Position numbers and translations under genes: made by a program
Assembly (NCBI RefSeq): GCF_030812775.1
Contig: NZ_JAUSTI010000011.1
Coordinates: 1 to 64,000, forward strand
Direction of reading: 5' to 3'
Source of the DNA: Paenibacillus tundrae
Lineage (GTDB): Bacteria; Bacillota; Bacilli; Paenibacillales; Paenibacillaceae
Length of the DNA: 64,000 bases
Part shown: positions 7,995-16,430 of the stretch, one piece after another
Layout: each line of letters opens with the position of its first letter
How positions within the stretch are numbered: the first letter of the stretch is position 1
The notes under the pieces: generated by a model
What the model was told of the DNA's origin: nothing
Seen by the model: only the letters and a program-made list of their open reading frames with translations
The model's database searches: none

Positions 7995-8897
7995 GTGACC
8001 CGCGCCCAGTTTGTGATGACGCAGGGACAGAGCTGTCGGGAAGCCTTCGTAGAGGCTTCCTCTTTTTTGGAGAAGTGCGGCGTGTATGAGCCGCACAATA
8101 ACGCCCGGCTGCTGCTGGAACATGTACTTGGCGTCTATGGCGCCCAGTACTATATGATGCAGCCGGAGCCTTTCCCAAGCGAGTTTCGCAGCCGCTGGGA
8201 GGACGCCGTCACGCGCAAGGCTGCGGGTGAGCCGGCGCAATACATTATCGGCAGCCAGGAGTTCTACGGGCTGCCGTTCGAGGTCACGCCGGCCGTGCTG
8301 ATCCCGCGGCCGGAGACCGAGCTGTTGGTCGAGGCTGTGCTGCGCGAAGCCGATCGCCTGTTTGCGGGCGGCGGTGCAGTGCACGCCGTCGACATTGGCA
8401 CGGGCAGCGGTGCCATCGCGGTGACGATGGCTACGCTTCGCCCGCAGTGGCAGGTGGGCGCCGGGGACATCTCGGCGGCTGCCCTGCAAGTAGCCGCGCG
8501 GAACGCGGCTGCGAACGGCGTACAGATCGACTTCCGTGAAGGCGATCTGCTCGCTCCGTTCGCTGGGGCACGGGTGGACATCCTGGTGTCCAACCCGCCC
8601 TATATCCCGGCGGCAGATATCGCCGGGTTACAGCCTGAGGTGCGCGATCATGAGCCGCGCACTGCCCTGGACGGCGGCCCGGATGGGCTTGCGCCGTACC
8701 GGGTGATGCTGGAGCAGCTTACGCTCCTGCCAGCGCCGCCGCAGATTGTTGGTTTTGAACTGGGGCAAGGCCAGGCTCGTGACATTGCTGCCTTGCTTGA
8801 ATCTGCCGGACATTGGCCAGAGATTATCATCGTGCCAGACCTTGCAGGCATCGAGCGGCATGTACTAGGTGTTCGCACTTCGGAACAGGTGACATAA
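7995..8897 (+). CDS. prmC: release factor glutamine N5-methyltransferase
   Basis: 300 aa. Residues about 1-95 form the helical N-domain. The Rossmann methyltransferase domain has the SAM motif VDIGTGSGAIAV (about 132-143) and the catalytic NPPY (in VSNPPYIPAAD, about 200), which binds the Gln amide. It methylates the GGQ Gln of RF1/RF2. GTG 7995 lies 8 nt after GAGGAG, inside the end of prfA. The gene from about 8050 to 8780 is strikingly GC-rich compared with prfA and the following rodA-like gene, with codons ending almost always in G or C. Confidence 0.97.
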   Translation: MTRAQFVMTQGQSCREAFVEASSFLEKCGVYEPHNNARLLLEHVLGVYGAQYYMMQPEPFPSEFRSRWEDAVTRKAAGEPAQYIIGSQEFYGLPFEVTPAVLIPRPETELLVEAVLREADRLFAGGGAVHAVDIGTGSGAIAVTMATLRPQWQVGAGDISAAALQVAARNAAANGVQIDFREGDLLAPFAGARVDILVSNPPYIPAADIAGLQPEVRDHEPRTALDGGPDGLAPYRVMLEQLTLLPAPPQIVGFELGQGQARDIAALLESAGHWPEIIIVPDLAGIERHVLGVRTSEQVT

Positions 8898-8988
8898 ATG
8901 TAAGATTCCGCAGGTTTTCTTTTTGCCGTGAAATCCTCTACAATGAGATATACCGAAGATTGCTGAATGCTTGGAGGAACATAATTAC

Positions 8989-10212
8989 ATGCTGCATAAA
9001 TTCAAAAAAATTGACTACAACATCGTATTCATATTAGTTATCTTGATGGTTATCAGTATTTTATCCATTTATAGCACCACGTTTGGTCGTCCGAGGTGGG
9101 AATCCTATCCCCAGCGGGCTGGGATATTCTATATTATAGGGTTCATCGTATTCTTCGGAATGTCTATGATTAACTATAAAGTGATTATCAAAAACTATTT
9201 ATACATTTACGGTGGCGGTCTACTGCTGCTCGTTATCGTTAACTTTTTTGGTGTGACTTATTACGGAGCACAGGGCTGGTTGTCCATCTTCGGTCTAAGT
9301 TTGCAACCGGCAGAGCTATTTAAGCTGTGTTTAATTGTCTTTTTGTCTGCCTTGCTGTCACGAAAGAAGAACAGACCGCTGTTATTCGGACGAGATGTCA
9401 TTCCGATTTCACTGTGCGCGTTGCCGCCGCTATTACTCGTTTTGTTGCAAAATGACTTGGGGAATGCCCTTAGTTACGTCGTGATTCTTGTAGGATTGCT
9501 GTGGATTGGTAATGTGAAATTCAGCCACGCCTTGATTGGTTTTATCATCGCTGTTGCTGCTTTTATTGCGGGTACGCAGGCATACGTTCACTATCACGAT
9601 CAGATCACCAAATTCCTTCAGGACATCGGCCGTGCCCACTGGGCAGATCGTTTCGATCCTTGGCTTGTGCCAGATCAGACTTCCCGAGATGTTCTATGGC
9701 AGACGTATAACGCTAAGCTGGCGATTGGCTCTGGAGGCATTAGTGGTAAAGGATATTTGGAAGGGACAACGATTCAATCCAACCGGGTACCGCTGGCGTA
9801 TGCCGATTCCATTTTTGTTCAGATCGGGGAAGAGTTCGGTTTTGTAGGTGCCTCGGTGCTGCTACTGCTCTACTTTATTCTGATTCATCGGCTGGTGTTG
9901 ATCGCGCTGGAATGTAAGGATCGAGCCGGGCCGTATCTGATTGTTGGTATCATATCGATGTTACTCTATCAGATTTTTGTTAACATTGGTCCGTTTATTG
10001 GTCTGATGCCACTGACGGGGATTACGCTGCCGTTTATCAGTTTCGGGGGTACCTCTCTTGTACTCAACATGCTGAGTATGGGGGTTGTCATGAGTATCAA
10101 GGTACACACGGAAGAGAACGAAGATATCCTGGGCTCGTCAGAGCAACTTAGCATTACGGAACTGATCATGAAATTGTTTAAACGCAAACCGTCACAGCAA
10201 GAACAATCCTGA
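8989..10212 (+). CDS. RodA/FtsW/SpoVE (SEDS) family membrane protein, copy 1
   Basis: 407 aa with about 10 transmembrane helices. ATG 8989 is 9 nt after TTGGAGGAA; the in-frame TTG at 8971 is part of that SD. SEDS landmarks are GAQGWLSIFGLSLQPAELFK (about 95-114), LLQNDLGNALSYVVIL and the C-terminal LMPLTGITLPFISFGGTSL. SEDS proteins polymerise lipid II glycan strands with a partner PBP, at the septum (FtsW), side wall (RodA) or spore cortex (SpoVE). The region between GSGGISGKGYLEGT and the C-term is RodA-like. It sits between prmC and spoIIR, where B. subtilis has ywkF, and is followed by a close paralogue, copy 2. Which process it serves is open. Confidence 0.9.
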   Translation: MLHKFKKIDYNIVFILVILMVISILSIYSTTFGRPRWESYPQRAGIFYIIGFIVFFGMSMINYKVIIKNYLYIYGGGLLLLVIVNFFGVTYYGAQGWLSIFGLSLQPAELFKLCLIVFLSALLSRKKNRPLLFGRDVIPISLCALPPLLLVLLQNDLGNALSYVVILVGLLWIGNVKFSHALIGFIIAVAAFIAGTQAYVHYHDQITKFLQDIGRAHWADRFDPWLVPDQTSRDVLWQTYNAKLAIGSGGISGKGYLEGTTIQSNRVPLAYADSIFVQIGEEFGFVGASVLLLLYFILIHRLVLIALECKDRAGPYLIVGIISMLLYQIFVNIGPFIGLMPLTGITLPFISFGGTSLVLNMLSMGVVMSIKVHTEENEDILGSSEQLSITELIMKLFKRKPSQQEQS

Positions 10213-10248
10213 TTTTGTTTTAAGATGTGTAAAATGTGTAAGATATCA

Positions 10249-10302
10249 AACCTGAAAGCCATAGATTCGAGCAACTTGGATCTAAGGTTTTCAGGTTTTT
10301 TT
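10249..10302 (+). terminator. terminator between the two rodA-like genes
   Basis: AACCTGAAAGCC (10249-10260) pairs with GGTTTTCAGGTT (10286-10297), followed by a T-run to 10302. The two paralogues are therefore probably transcribed separately. Confidence 0.85.
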
Positions 10303-10451
10303 GTTCCGGCATTGGTTTTGTGGTATCGGTTGTCTAGAAAGGGGTGCCTTCAGCTTATCCGTAAGTGTAAGGATTTCCATTTTTCATTCCAATTCTATAC
10401 AATAAAGGGAGGAGAGATTGGCAAGAGCATCTTAGGGGGAAGAGTGAGCAC

Positions 10452-11720
10452 ATGCTGAGAATGTTGAAAAAGATGGATGGAATCATACTATTTGTACTGC
10501 TATTGCTTATGGGAATAAGCATAGCTGCCGTATATAGCGGGACGCAGACCGATTCTACATTGAGCAACCATCATATCAAAACCTTACAATTTTATATTGC
10601 CGGATTCATTGTCGTGATTGGAATGGGGCTTATTAATTATAAGCTCCTTGTAAAATATGCTTTCTATTTATATATCATCGGAAATATTTTGCTTCTCCTC
10701 GCCAATTTCGTGGGTGGATCGGTCAACAATGCCAATGGCTGGCTGAAGCTGGGAGATACGTTCTCATTTCAGCCTGCGGAACTGTTTAAAATGATCTTAA
10801 TTCTATTTCTCGCCCACCTGCTTATGAAGCGAAAAGGAAGAGAGCTTGGTTTTTGGAGAGACATCGTGCCGATTGGGTGCTGGACCTTTATTCCCTTTGC
10901 ACTTGTTATGATACAGAATGACTTGGGGAATGCCTTGGGGTATGTTGTTATTTTGGCAGCGGTGCTCTGGATCGGTAATATTAAGCTGAAACATGCCTTG
11001 ATTGGTATTGCCATTATTGGTTTGGCTTTTTTTGGCTTCGTTAAATCGTATGTCACGTATCACGAAGAGATTTTCACTTTTCTAGAGAAGGTGGATCGAG
11101 AGCATTGGGCAGAACGGATCGATCCTTGGCTAGTACCAGAGAAAGCCACTGCTAAAGCAACCTGGCATACCAAAAATGCGGGTCTTGCTATAGGATCAGG
11201 TGGCATCATTGGGAAAGGGTACTTGCAAGGCACATCGGTGCAAAGTGGGCGTGTGCCTTATACGTATTCGGATTCTATTTTCGTCGTGATTGCTGAAGAG
11301 TTTGGCTTTGTGGGCGGTGCAGTGCTGTTATTGCTTTACTTCGTCTTGATCCATCGGATGGTGCTTATTGCACTGGAATGTAAAGACCGAGCCGGACCAG
11401 TGATTATTATTGGAATTATAGGGATGTTGCTGTATCAGGTATTTGAGAATATTGGTGCTTTTCTGGGGTTGATGCCGCTCACAGGTATTACTCTGCCGTT
11501 TATTAGCTACGGGGGAACGTCACTGCTTATCAATATGGCCTGCATCGCGATTGCCATGAGCATCAAACTGTATGGCCCTGAGGATGAAGATGTTATCGTG
11601 TCAGAGGAGCAGCCGCCGAGTTTGCCAGCAAGAGTATGGAGTTGGGTGAGTGGGCTGGATGTGCTGAACAAAATCAAGAACAAGAACAAGGAAAAGGAAC
11701 AGGATCAAGTAGGGATGTAA
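10452..11720 (+). CDS. RodA/FtsW/SpoVE (SEDS) family membrane protein, copy 2
   Basis: 422 aa with about 10 transmembrane helices. It is clearly a paralogue of the gene just upstream: both share N-A-K/N-x-x-L-A-I-G-S-G-G-I-x-G-K-G-Y-L, Q-P-A-E-L-F-K, Q-N-D-L-G-N-A-L and L-M-P-L-T-G-I-T-L-P-F-I-S, in the same order and spacing. It should also be a lipid II glycan polymerase. ATG 10452 follows AGGGGGAAGAG. The C-terminal tail is longer and lysine/asparagine-rich. Two adjacent SEDS genes suggest division of labour (vegetative versus sporulation), but no sequence feature says which does which. Confidence 0.9.
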   Translation: MLRMLKKMDGIILFVLLLLMGISIAAVYSGTQTDSTLSNHHIKTLQFYIAGFIVVIGMGLINYKLLVKYAFYLYIIGNILLLLANFVGGSVNNANGWLKLGDTFSFQPAELFKMILILFLAHLLMKRKGRELGFWRDIVPIGCWTFIPFALVMIQNDLGNALGYVVILAAVLWIGNIKLKHALIGIAIIGLAFFGFVKSYVTYHEEIFTFLEKVDREHWAERIDPWLVPEKATAKATWHTKNAGLAIGSGGIIGKGYLQGTSVQSGRVPYTYSDSIFVVIAEEFGFVGGAVLLLLYFVLIHRMVLIALECKDRAGPVIIIGIIGMLLYQVFENIGAFLGLMPLTGITLPFISYGGTSLLINMACIAIAMSIKLYGPEDEDVIVSEEQPPSLPARVWSWVSGLDVLNKIKNKNKEKEQDQVGM

Positions 11721-11777
11721 TCCCGAGCGTGGGTTTAGACGGGAGTGCAGATATAAAGTAGTCATAAATGAGAGCAT

Positions 11778-11838
11778 AGGCATAAACAGGATCACAGGCA
11801 TAAACGTAGGCATGGCTATAAACAGGTTGTGGACATAA
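11778..11838 (+). repeat. short degenerate tandem repeats
   Basis: Three or four imperfect units of about 18-24 bp built on AGGCATAAACAGG/GGCTATAAACAGG. No coding potential. It lies just after the second rodA-like gene and before its terminator. Confidence 0.4.
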
Positions 11839-11925
11839 AGCTGGAAAGGAAAGGGGTGAATGATCGTGTAAAGGTGCCCCGCCTTCCGAGTATGTTTCCC
11901 ACTTCGTTATAGCGGCATTTAAATT

Positions 11926-11966
11926 AGGGTCGGTTATCACCATTAAAGGTGGGGTCGGCTCTTTTT
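11926..11966 (+). terminator. terminator of rodA-like copy 2
   Basis: A 15-bp stem, rich in G-U pairs and with one bulged A, between AGGGTCGGTTATCACC (11926-11941) and GGTGGGGTCGGCTCT (11948-11962), followed by TTTTT. Confidence 0.65.
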
Positions 11967-12004
11967 GGTCTGAGTGTGTCTGGAACTTTTTGAAGGAAAG
12001 CAGA

Positions 12005-12026
12005 GCTTGAATTTTTCGATTCAAGC
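12005..12026 (+). repeat. perfect 8-bp hairpin
   Basis: GCTTGAAT-TTTTCG-ATTCAAGC. It stands immediately before repeat B1 and lacks a following T-run, so it is not an obvious terminator. Confidence 0.5.
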
Positions 12027-12028
12027 AA

Positions 12029-12133
12029 GGACGTTTTTCGCAGATATACCGGATCGTCAAGAGAAAGTGACACAGCGAGCGCGAAAAGACGTGGGCAGTG
12101 GAAGATGCCCCCAAGTGAGCGTGAGATGTGAAG
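12029..12133 (+). repeat. repeat family B, copy B1
   Basis: Intergenic. ACGTTTTTCGC (about 12031-12041) can pair with GCGAAAAGACGT (12081-12092). Between the arms is AAGAGAAAGTGACACAGCGAGC. The stretch from GAGAAAGTGA to about 12130 aligns with 13850-13912 (copy B2) in the same orientation. Origin and function unknown. Confidence 0.5.
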
Positions 12134-12160
12134 TCACGACAGTTGATCATGTGTTTTCTC

Positions 12161-12353
12161 TAACGAACTCAGTTGGCCTTATTGGCGGGAAAATGGCACT
12201 CAGGAAATGCTAACGAATCGTGGACACGCTAATACGCCTTTGGGGTATAAAATTTAGACCTATTCAACGGTATTTCGTAATATAACGTTTCTCAGGTTCG
12301 TTACCAATTCCATTTACCGTGATAAGACCAAATAAGGTTTCTCAGATTCGTTA
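12161..12353 (+). repeat. repeat family C, copy C1 (four spaced 7-mers)
   Basis: TAACGAA starts at 12161 and 12211; its complement TTCGTTA starts at 12297 and 12347. Start-to-start distances are 50, 86 and 50 bp. Bases 12210-12353 align with the reverse complement of 34141-34284 (for example CTAACGAA-CGTGGACACGCTAAT shared, and TATAACG-TTCT-AGGTTCGTTA shared). Further TTCGTTA/T at 12378 and about 12389 extend this copy. No ORF. Confidence 0.7.
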
Positions 12354-12435
12354 AAACCGAAGTTGTATGGAAAGAGGTTCGTTAGAGGTTCGTTTATGAA
12401 TAACGTTTTACGGCTCCGTTCAAAATTAACCTTCA

Positions 12436-12516
12436 TCTGCTCTAAACTCACTCCAAAGCTCGTTCTAAAACCTCTCCAAAACCCACTCTAAAAATCCAAC
12501 TTTAAGCCTGCTCTAA
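12436..12516 (+). repeat. pyrimidine-rich degenerate repeat
   Basis: Four or five imperfect units of about 17 bp like CACTCTAAAACC/CTCTCCAAAACC. Non-coding. Bases 12517-12770 show no gene or recognised signal. Confidence 0.35.
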
Positions 12517-12919
12517 CATTCCTCTGGTACATTTCATCTTGCTACATCGTTGCCGGCGATCCAGTGAATGGCATGAAACAGAAGATTATTTCATTCGGAC
12601 GAACACACTGGTGAGTAGGTGGAACACAACATGTCTCTTACTTGCCCCACGATCATCATTTATTTTTTACAATCTGTGAATCCTGCTCGTTGCCTCATTC
12701 GTTTTATTTCAAACGTTTTACTTCAAATCACTCGACATAATTGATTTGGTTTGAGACACATCCTAGCATATGTAGGAGAAAAAAATGAGAGGTATGGAGT
12801 TTAATAGGTTTAACTCTACTTCCTCTGGGCATACTGATAGACATGAGAGAGTTATAGTGAGAGTTGATAGCGAGAGCACTTATAAAATCATGATCACTGG
12901 AGCCAAGGGGGAGAAGGGC

Positions 12920-13576
12920 ATGAGTAGACGAATTGTGAAACAAATTGGACTTATTCTGGTATGTCTTATGATGATTATTATGATGTGGGAAGGTCAGAAA
13001 ACGGATGCGGCTGTAGCTGCTACAGCAATCCCAGAACAATCAATACGGCTGCGTATTCTAGCTAATTCAGACTCGGCTGGAGATCAGTTGGTGAAACGCG
13101 AGATTCGTGATGCGGTGGTTGCCCAGATGGATCAATGGGTGACGGAGCTGGCGAATCCTCAAGACCTGGATGAAGCCCGTGGGGTTATTCGTCAGCATTT
13201 GTCTGAGATTGAAGCGCGAGTTGGAGAGGAGCTTGCCAGTCGTGGACTGGATTATGACTACCAGGTGGAGCTGGGAGTAGTGCCTTTTCCGACCAAACTA
13301 TATGGAGGTACTGTATATCCGGCTGGAGAATACGAAGCAGTGCGTATAACACTGGGAGGAGGTAATGGTCAGAACTGGTGGTGTGTATTGTTTCCTCCAT
13401 TATGCTTCATTGATGCGGGTACAGGAGATGCAGTTACGAAGACGAATACAGATACGGCATCTGCTTCTGCGGGAGATGTGGAGGCGTCTGTACAAGTGGG
13501 GACACCGGAAACACGCTTCTTCCTCTGGGATATGGTTGTGAAATTTTGTGGCTGGGTAACGGGATTGTTTGCTTAA
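12920..13576 (+). CDS. spoIIR: stage II sporulation protein R
   Basis: 218 aa, as expected for SpoIIR. An N-terminal signal/anchor (residues about 8-24) is followed by IRLRILANSDSAGDQLVKRE, the family signature, and by GQNWWCVLFPPLCF (about 150-163). SpoIIR is made in the forespore under sigma-F, exported, and activates SpoIIGA to process pro-sigma-E in the mother cell. ATG 12920 lies after AAGGGGGAGAAGGGC. An in-frame ATG at 12785 has its own SD (TAGGAG, 12772-12777) and would add 45 polar residues before the signal sequence; I prefer 12920 because of the export signal. It sits in the conserved prfA-spoIIR-tsaC neighbourhood and is flanked by the two family B repeats. Confidence 0.92.
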   Translation: MSRRIVKQIGLILVCLMMIIMMWEGQKTDAAVAATAIPEQSIRLRILANSDSAGDQLVKREIRDAVVAQMDQWVTELANPQDLDEARGVIRQHLSEIEARVGEELASRGLDYDYQVELGVVPFPTKLYGGTVYPAGEYEAVRITLGGGNGQNWWCVLFPPLCFIDAGTGDAVTKTNTDTASASAGDVEASVQVGTPETRFFLWDMVVKFCGWVTGLFA

Positions 13577-13605
13577 TCAGAAAGGGAATAGATTGATATG
13601 GCGTT

Positions 13606-13634
13606 AGGGCGACTTCAGTACATGGAGTTGCCCT
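13606..13634 (+). terminator. hairpin after spoIIR
   Basis: AGGGCGACT and AGTTGCCCT pair around a CAGTACATGG loop, followed by the short T-rich TTGTTG. Weak but well placed. Confidence 0.45.
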
Positions 13635-13698
13635 TTGTTGAAGGGACTCTGTTGTGAATGGTGGGGGTTCGGAGTTTCATCTTTGGCACAAAGAGATA

Positions 13699-13707
13699 TG
13701 TTATAAT
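13699..13707 (+). promoter_or_regulatory. extended -10 promoter upstream of tsaC
   Basis: TG-T-TATAAT with TATAAT at 13702-13707. No matching -35 at 17 bp. Confidence 0.35.
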
Positions 13708-13817
13708 TGTAGGTATTCAAAACCAAAATCAAATACGGACGTCGTTTAATCAAGCGTCAAAGGCATGTCTTACAACTCCGCAGGCGCAGGTAATGCTTAA
13801 TTTTTGTTCATGGTAAA

Positions 13818-13912
13818 GATATTTTCGCGAGCGTACTAGGGTACGTCTAGAGAAAGTGATCCAGTAGGAGCGAGAAGACGGCGAAAGATGCTCTTAAGTT
13901 AGATGTAAGATA
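13818..13912 (+). repeat. repeat family B, copy B2
   Basis: ATTTTCGC...GCGAGAAGA arms flank AGAGAAAGTGATCCAGTAGGA. It aligns with B1 (12029-12133) in the same orientation and is more diverged. It ends just before the tsaC reading frame. Confidence 0.5.
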
Positions 13913-13959
13913 CACCTAAATGTTTACTACCTTAATTGAAGCTTAGGAATGATGGATAT

Positions 13960-15408
13960 ATGAGAAATGAGCAAGAGGACAAACAGAATAAATTGCAGCA
14001 GAATGAACATACACCGTTAGATCGTGAGCAGATGGGGCGTAATGGACAGTCGGAGAGCCATGAGGTGCCTTCGGCGGCGAAGGTTCAAGGTGAGTTGCAT
14101 ACAAATGGACTCGACCAGCAAGCATCCCTTCAAGGTATGGAAGGCGAATCGGGTTTACGTATACAGGCGCAGGGATCGGTGAATGAGATGGTTACTCGTA
14201 TGTGGGATGTTCATGTGCTGCTTCGTACCGCTGGGACGGACATGCATAATGGCAACGCTGGTGGCAATCAAGTGGAGCATGGGCAACAGGAGAACTTGTC
14301 TGTTGGACGCGGGTCTGTGCAGGCAACTACATCAAATGATGAGTCTGATATAAAAAGGGAGAGCACCTATGAACAGGCGCTCGCTGACTTGCAGGCTGCC
14401 GCTGACTGCATTCGTCAAGGTCAAACTGTAGCCTTCCCGACTGAGACGGTCTATGGTTTAGGGGCAGATGCCCGAAGCACAGCAGCGGTAGAAGCTGTGT
14501 TTGCAGCTAAAGGTCGCCCATCGGATAATCCGCTGATCGTGCATATCGCGCACCGAGACCAGTTGGATGCATTGGTCACCGAAGTGAATGCTACGGCCGA
14601 AGCGCTGATGACGGCCTTCTGGCCGGGGCCACTGACGCTGGTGTTGCCGGTTAGACCGGGGGCGGTATCTCCACGGGTCACCGCCGGGCTGGACACGGTG
14701 GCTGTGCGCATGCCGGATCACCCTGTGGCCTTGCAGTTGATTGCCGCGGCGGCATGCCCTGTGGCTGCGCCGAGCGCTAACCGCTCCGGGCGACCAAGCC
14801 CAACCCTCGCAGCACATGTGCGCGAGGACTTGGCTGGCCGCATCGGCGGCATCGTGGACGGCGGCCCCACCGGGGTGGGCGTCGAGTCCACGGTCGTGCA
14901 GGTCGGTGACGACGGTACTGTCACCATCCTGCGCCCTGGCGGCATCACAGCGGAACAATTGTCCGCTGTGGCCGCCCGTGTTGCCACGGACCCGGCGATC
15001 CTCGCCGAGGGGTCCGCTGGCGAAGCCAGCCCGGCGCCGCGCTCGCCGGGCATGAAGTATACGCACTATGCGCCCGAAGGTGCGCTGTGCGTGGTGGATG
15101 GGCCGCCCGCAGCGGTGGCGGCCTGGGTTAGCGCCGCGCTCGCAGAGGCGGCGCAGCGCGGAGAGCGCACCGCGGTGCTGGCGTTCGCCGAGCACGCGGA
15201 GCAGTACCGCGCCGATGCCGTATTCTCGCTGGGCGATGCCAGCGAGCTGGAAGAAGCAGCGCGCCGGCTATACGCCGCGCTGCGGAGCTGCGATGAGCAA
15301 GGCGCCACGTATATTGTGGCTGAAGCCTGCTCACGCGAAGGATTAGGTGCAGCCGTCATGAATCGGCTGCTCAAAGCGGCGGGTCACCGACTTATCCAGG
15401 TCGGTTAG
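13960..15408 (+). CDS. tsaC: threonylcarbamoyl-AMP synthase (TsaC/Sua5/YwlC) with N-terminal extension
   Basis: 482 aa from ATG 13960. The catalytic domain has VAFPTETVYGLGADA (about residues 160-174), KGRPSDNPLIVH, FWPGPLTLVL, and PVAAPSANRSGRPSPT. The Sua5 C-terminal domain follows the SPGMKYTHYAPEG linker. The enzyme makes threonylcarbamoyl-AMP from Thr, HCO3- and ATP for t6A37 of tRNA. The start is uncertain: 13960 has only a weak AGGA, while ATG 14188 (MVTRMWDVH..., 406 aa) lies 5 nt after GGTGA and resembles the W-x-V-D start of YwlC. The extra N-terminal part is polar and low-complexity. The core (about 14610-15390) is very GC-rich, as in prmC. Confidence 0.9.
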   Translation: MRNEQEDKQNKLQQNEHTPLDREQMGRNGQSESHEVPSAAKVQGELHTNGLDQQASLQGMEGESGLRIQAQGSVNEMVTRMWDVHVLLRTAGTDMHNGNAGGNQVEHGQQENLSVGRGSVQATTSNDESDIKRESTYEQALADLQAAADCIRQGQTVAFPTETVYGLGADARSTAAVEAVFAAKGRPSDNPLIVHIAHRDQLDALVTEVNATAEALMTAFWPGPLTLVLPVRPGAVSPRVTAGLDTVAVRMPDHPVALQLIAAAACPVAAPSANRSGRPSPTLAAHVREDLAGRIGGIVDGGPTGVGVESTVVQVGDDGTVTILRPGGITAEQLSAVAARVATDPAILAEGSAGEASPAPRSPGMKYTHYAPEGALCVVDGPPAAVAAWVSAALAEAAQRGERTAVLAFAEHAEQYRADAVFSLGDASELEEAARRLYAALRSCDEQGATYIVAEACSREGLGAAVMNRLLKAAGHRLIQVG

Positions 15409-15494
15409 CCCGCAACATATACATGTCCAGTCGCCTAGTGTTTCCCTTATATCAAGGCGAGTAGAACTCGCTAAATAAAGGGTCAAGCCAGGGT

Positions 15495-15604
15495 GTCTGG
15501 ACTACTAAACTGTCTCACAGCATTCAAAATATCTGTGGTCCAGATGTTCAATCATATCCTCTGGTCATGTTTAGGTTCTTGTCCGCATATCGTGTACAAG
15601 AACC
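15495..15604 (+). other. structured leader of mntP (two hairpins)
   Basis: AGGTTCTTGT (15573-15582) pairs perfectly with ACAAGAACCT (15595-15604), 8 nt before the mntP SD. Upstream, TCTGGAC (about 15499) can pair with GTCCAGA (about 15538). I looked for the manganese riboswitch (yybP-ykoY) motif and did not find its conserved boxes. Confidence 0.4.
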
Positions 15605-15626
15605 TTTACGTGATGGGGGTATGGGA

Positions 15627-16187
15627 ATGTGGGATATATCTGCTCATGTAGGGCAGTTAGTAACCATTTTGATTATGGCTGTGGCTCTTGGTTTCGACGC
15701 CTTCTCGCTGGGAATCGGGATGGGGATGAAAGGCATTCGTCTACGGGATGTACTGCGGATCAGTACAATCACCGCCCTGTTCCATATCATCATGCCACTG
15801 ATCGGTATGTACACGGGTAAGTATGTCAGCTCATTGCTTGGTGACATTACGACGTATGCAGCAGGTGGTTTGCTTGTTCTTTTGGGTGCGCATATGATTC
15901 TGAATGCCTTCCGTGAAGGAGAGACGAAGCTGGTGAATCACCGCTCACTGCTGGGTGTGACTTTATTTTCACTTAGTGTCAGCATAGATTCATTTTCCGT
16001 AGGGGTTTCTCTAGGGATGTTCAGTAGTGATTTGATCTTGACTGTGCTTGCTTTTGGCGTGTGCGGAGGCTTGATGTCGATGATGGGTCTGTTGCTTGGA
16101 CGACGGGTGAGTCATAACCTGGGGGATTATGGTGAAGCTGTAGGTGGAGCGATTCTGCTCGCCTTTGGATTATTGTTTATTTTTTGA
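15627..16187 (+). CDS. mntP: manganese efflux pump MntP
   Basis: 186 aa with six transmembrane helices in two related halves. The conserved acidic motifs are GFDAFSLGIGMGMKG (about residues 22-36) and SIDSFSVGVSLGMFS (about 118-132), each with the Asp needed for Mn2+ export. The start is ATG 15627 (7 nt after GATGGGGGT); ATG 15621 is also possible. MntP exports Mn2+ when the cell has an excess. Its place after tsaC and before ywlE matches B. subtilis (ywlD). The leader is structured. Confidence 0.93.
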   Translation: MWDISAHVGQLVTILIMAVALGFDAFSLGIGMGMKGIRLRDVLRISTITALFHIIMPLIGMYTGKYVSSLLGDITTYAAGGLLVLLGAHMILNAFREGETKLVNHRSLLGVTLFSLSVSIDSFSVGVSLGMFSSDLILTVLAFGVCGGLMSMMGLLLGRRVSHNLGDYGEAVGGAILLAFGLLFIF

Positions 16188-16430
16188 GCTGTAATCGACG
16201 TTTTCAGTAATTGCATTGGACTAGACTGGCTGGTTCTGAGCAGACAGTTGTATATCGTTCTGGTGTGAGTATAATCGTAGGAAAGAGATTTTGAAGAAAG
16301 TCCGCTTTTGATTAATCCCTTTTTTTTGAAAACGCACTTAAAGCAACTAATGCTGTTGCAATCTTAATTCAATTTCTTAAACTATGATGTATACATTTGA
16401 TAGCATATATAAAATGGGGAGGCTACCACA

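Noticed and set aside
7521..8489. 322-codon minus-strand frame across the prfA/prmC junction
   Set aside because: It spans two certain genes and owes its length to the GC-rich codon pattern of prmC. The same holds for the frames opposite tsaC (14458-15195).
12161..12353. CRISPR array suggested by evenly spaced short repeats
   Set aside because: Repeats are only 7 bp, point in both directions, the intervals are not unique spacers, and no cas gene is near.
12785..12919. Longer SpoIIR starting at ATG 12785
   Set aside because: It has an SD but would place 45 polar residues before the export signal; SpoIIR must be exported and the 218-aa form has the normal family length.
15409..15626. Manganese (yybP-ykoY) riboswitch before mntP
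   Set aside because: Two hairpins are present but the conserved boxes of that riboswitch are not seen.
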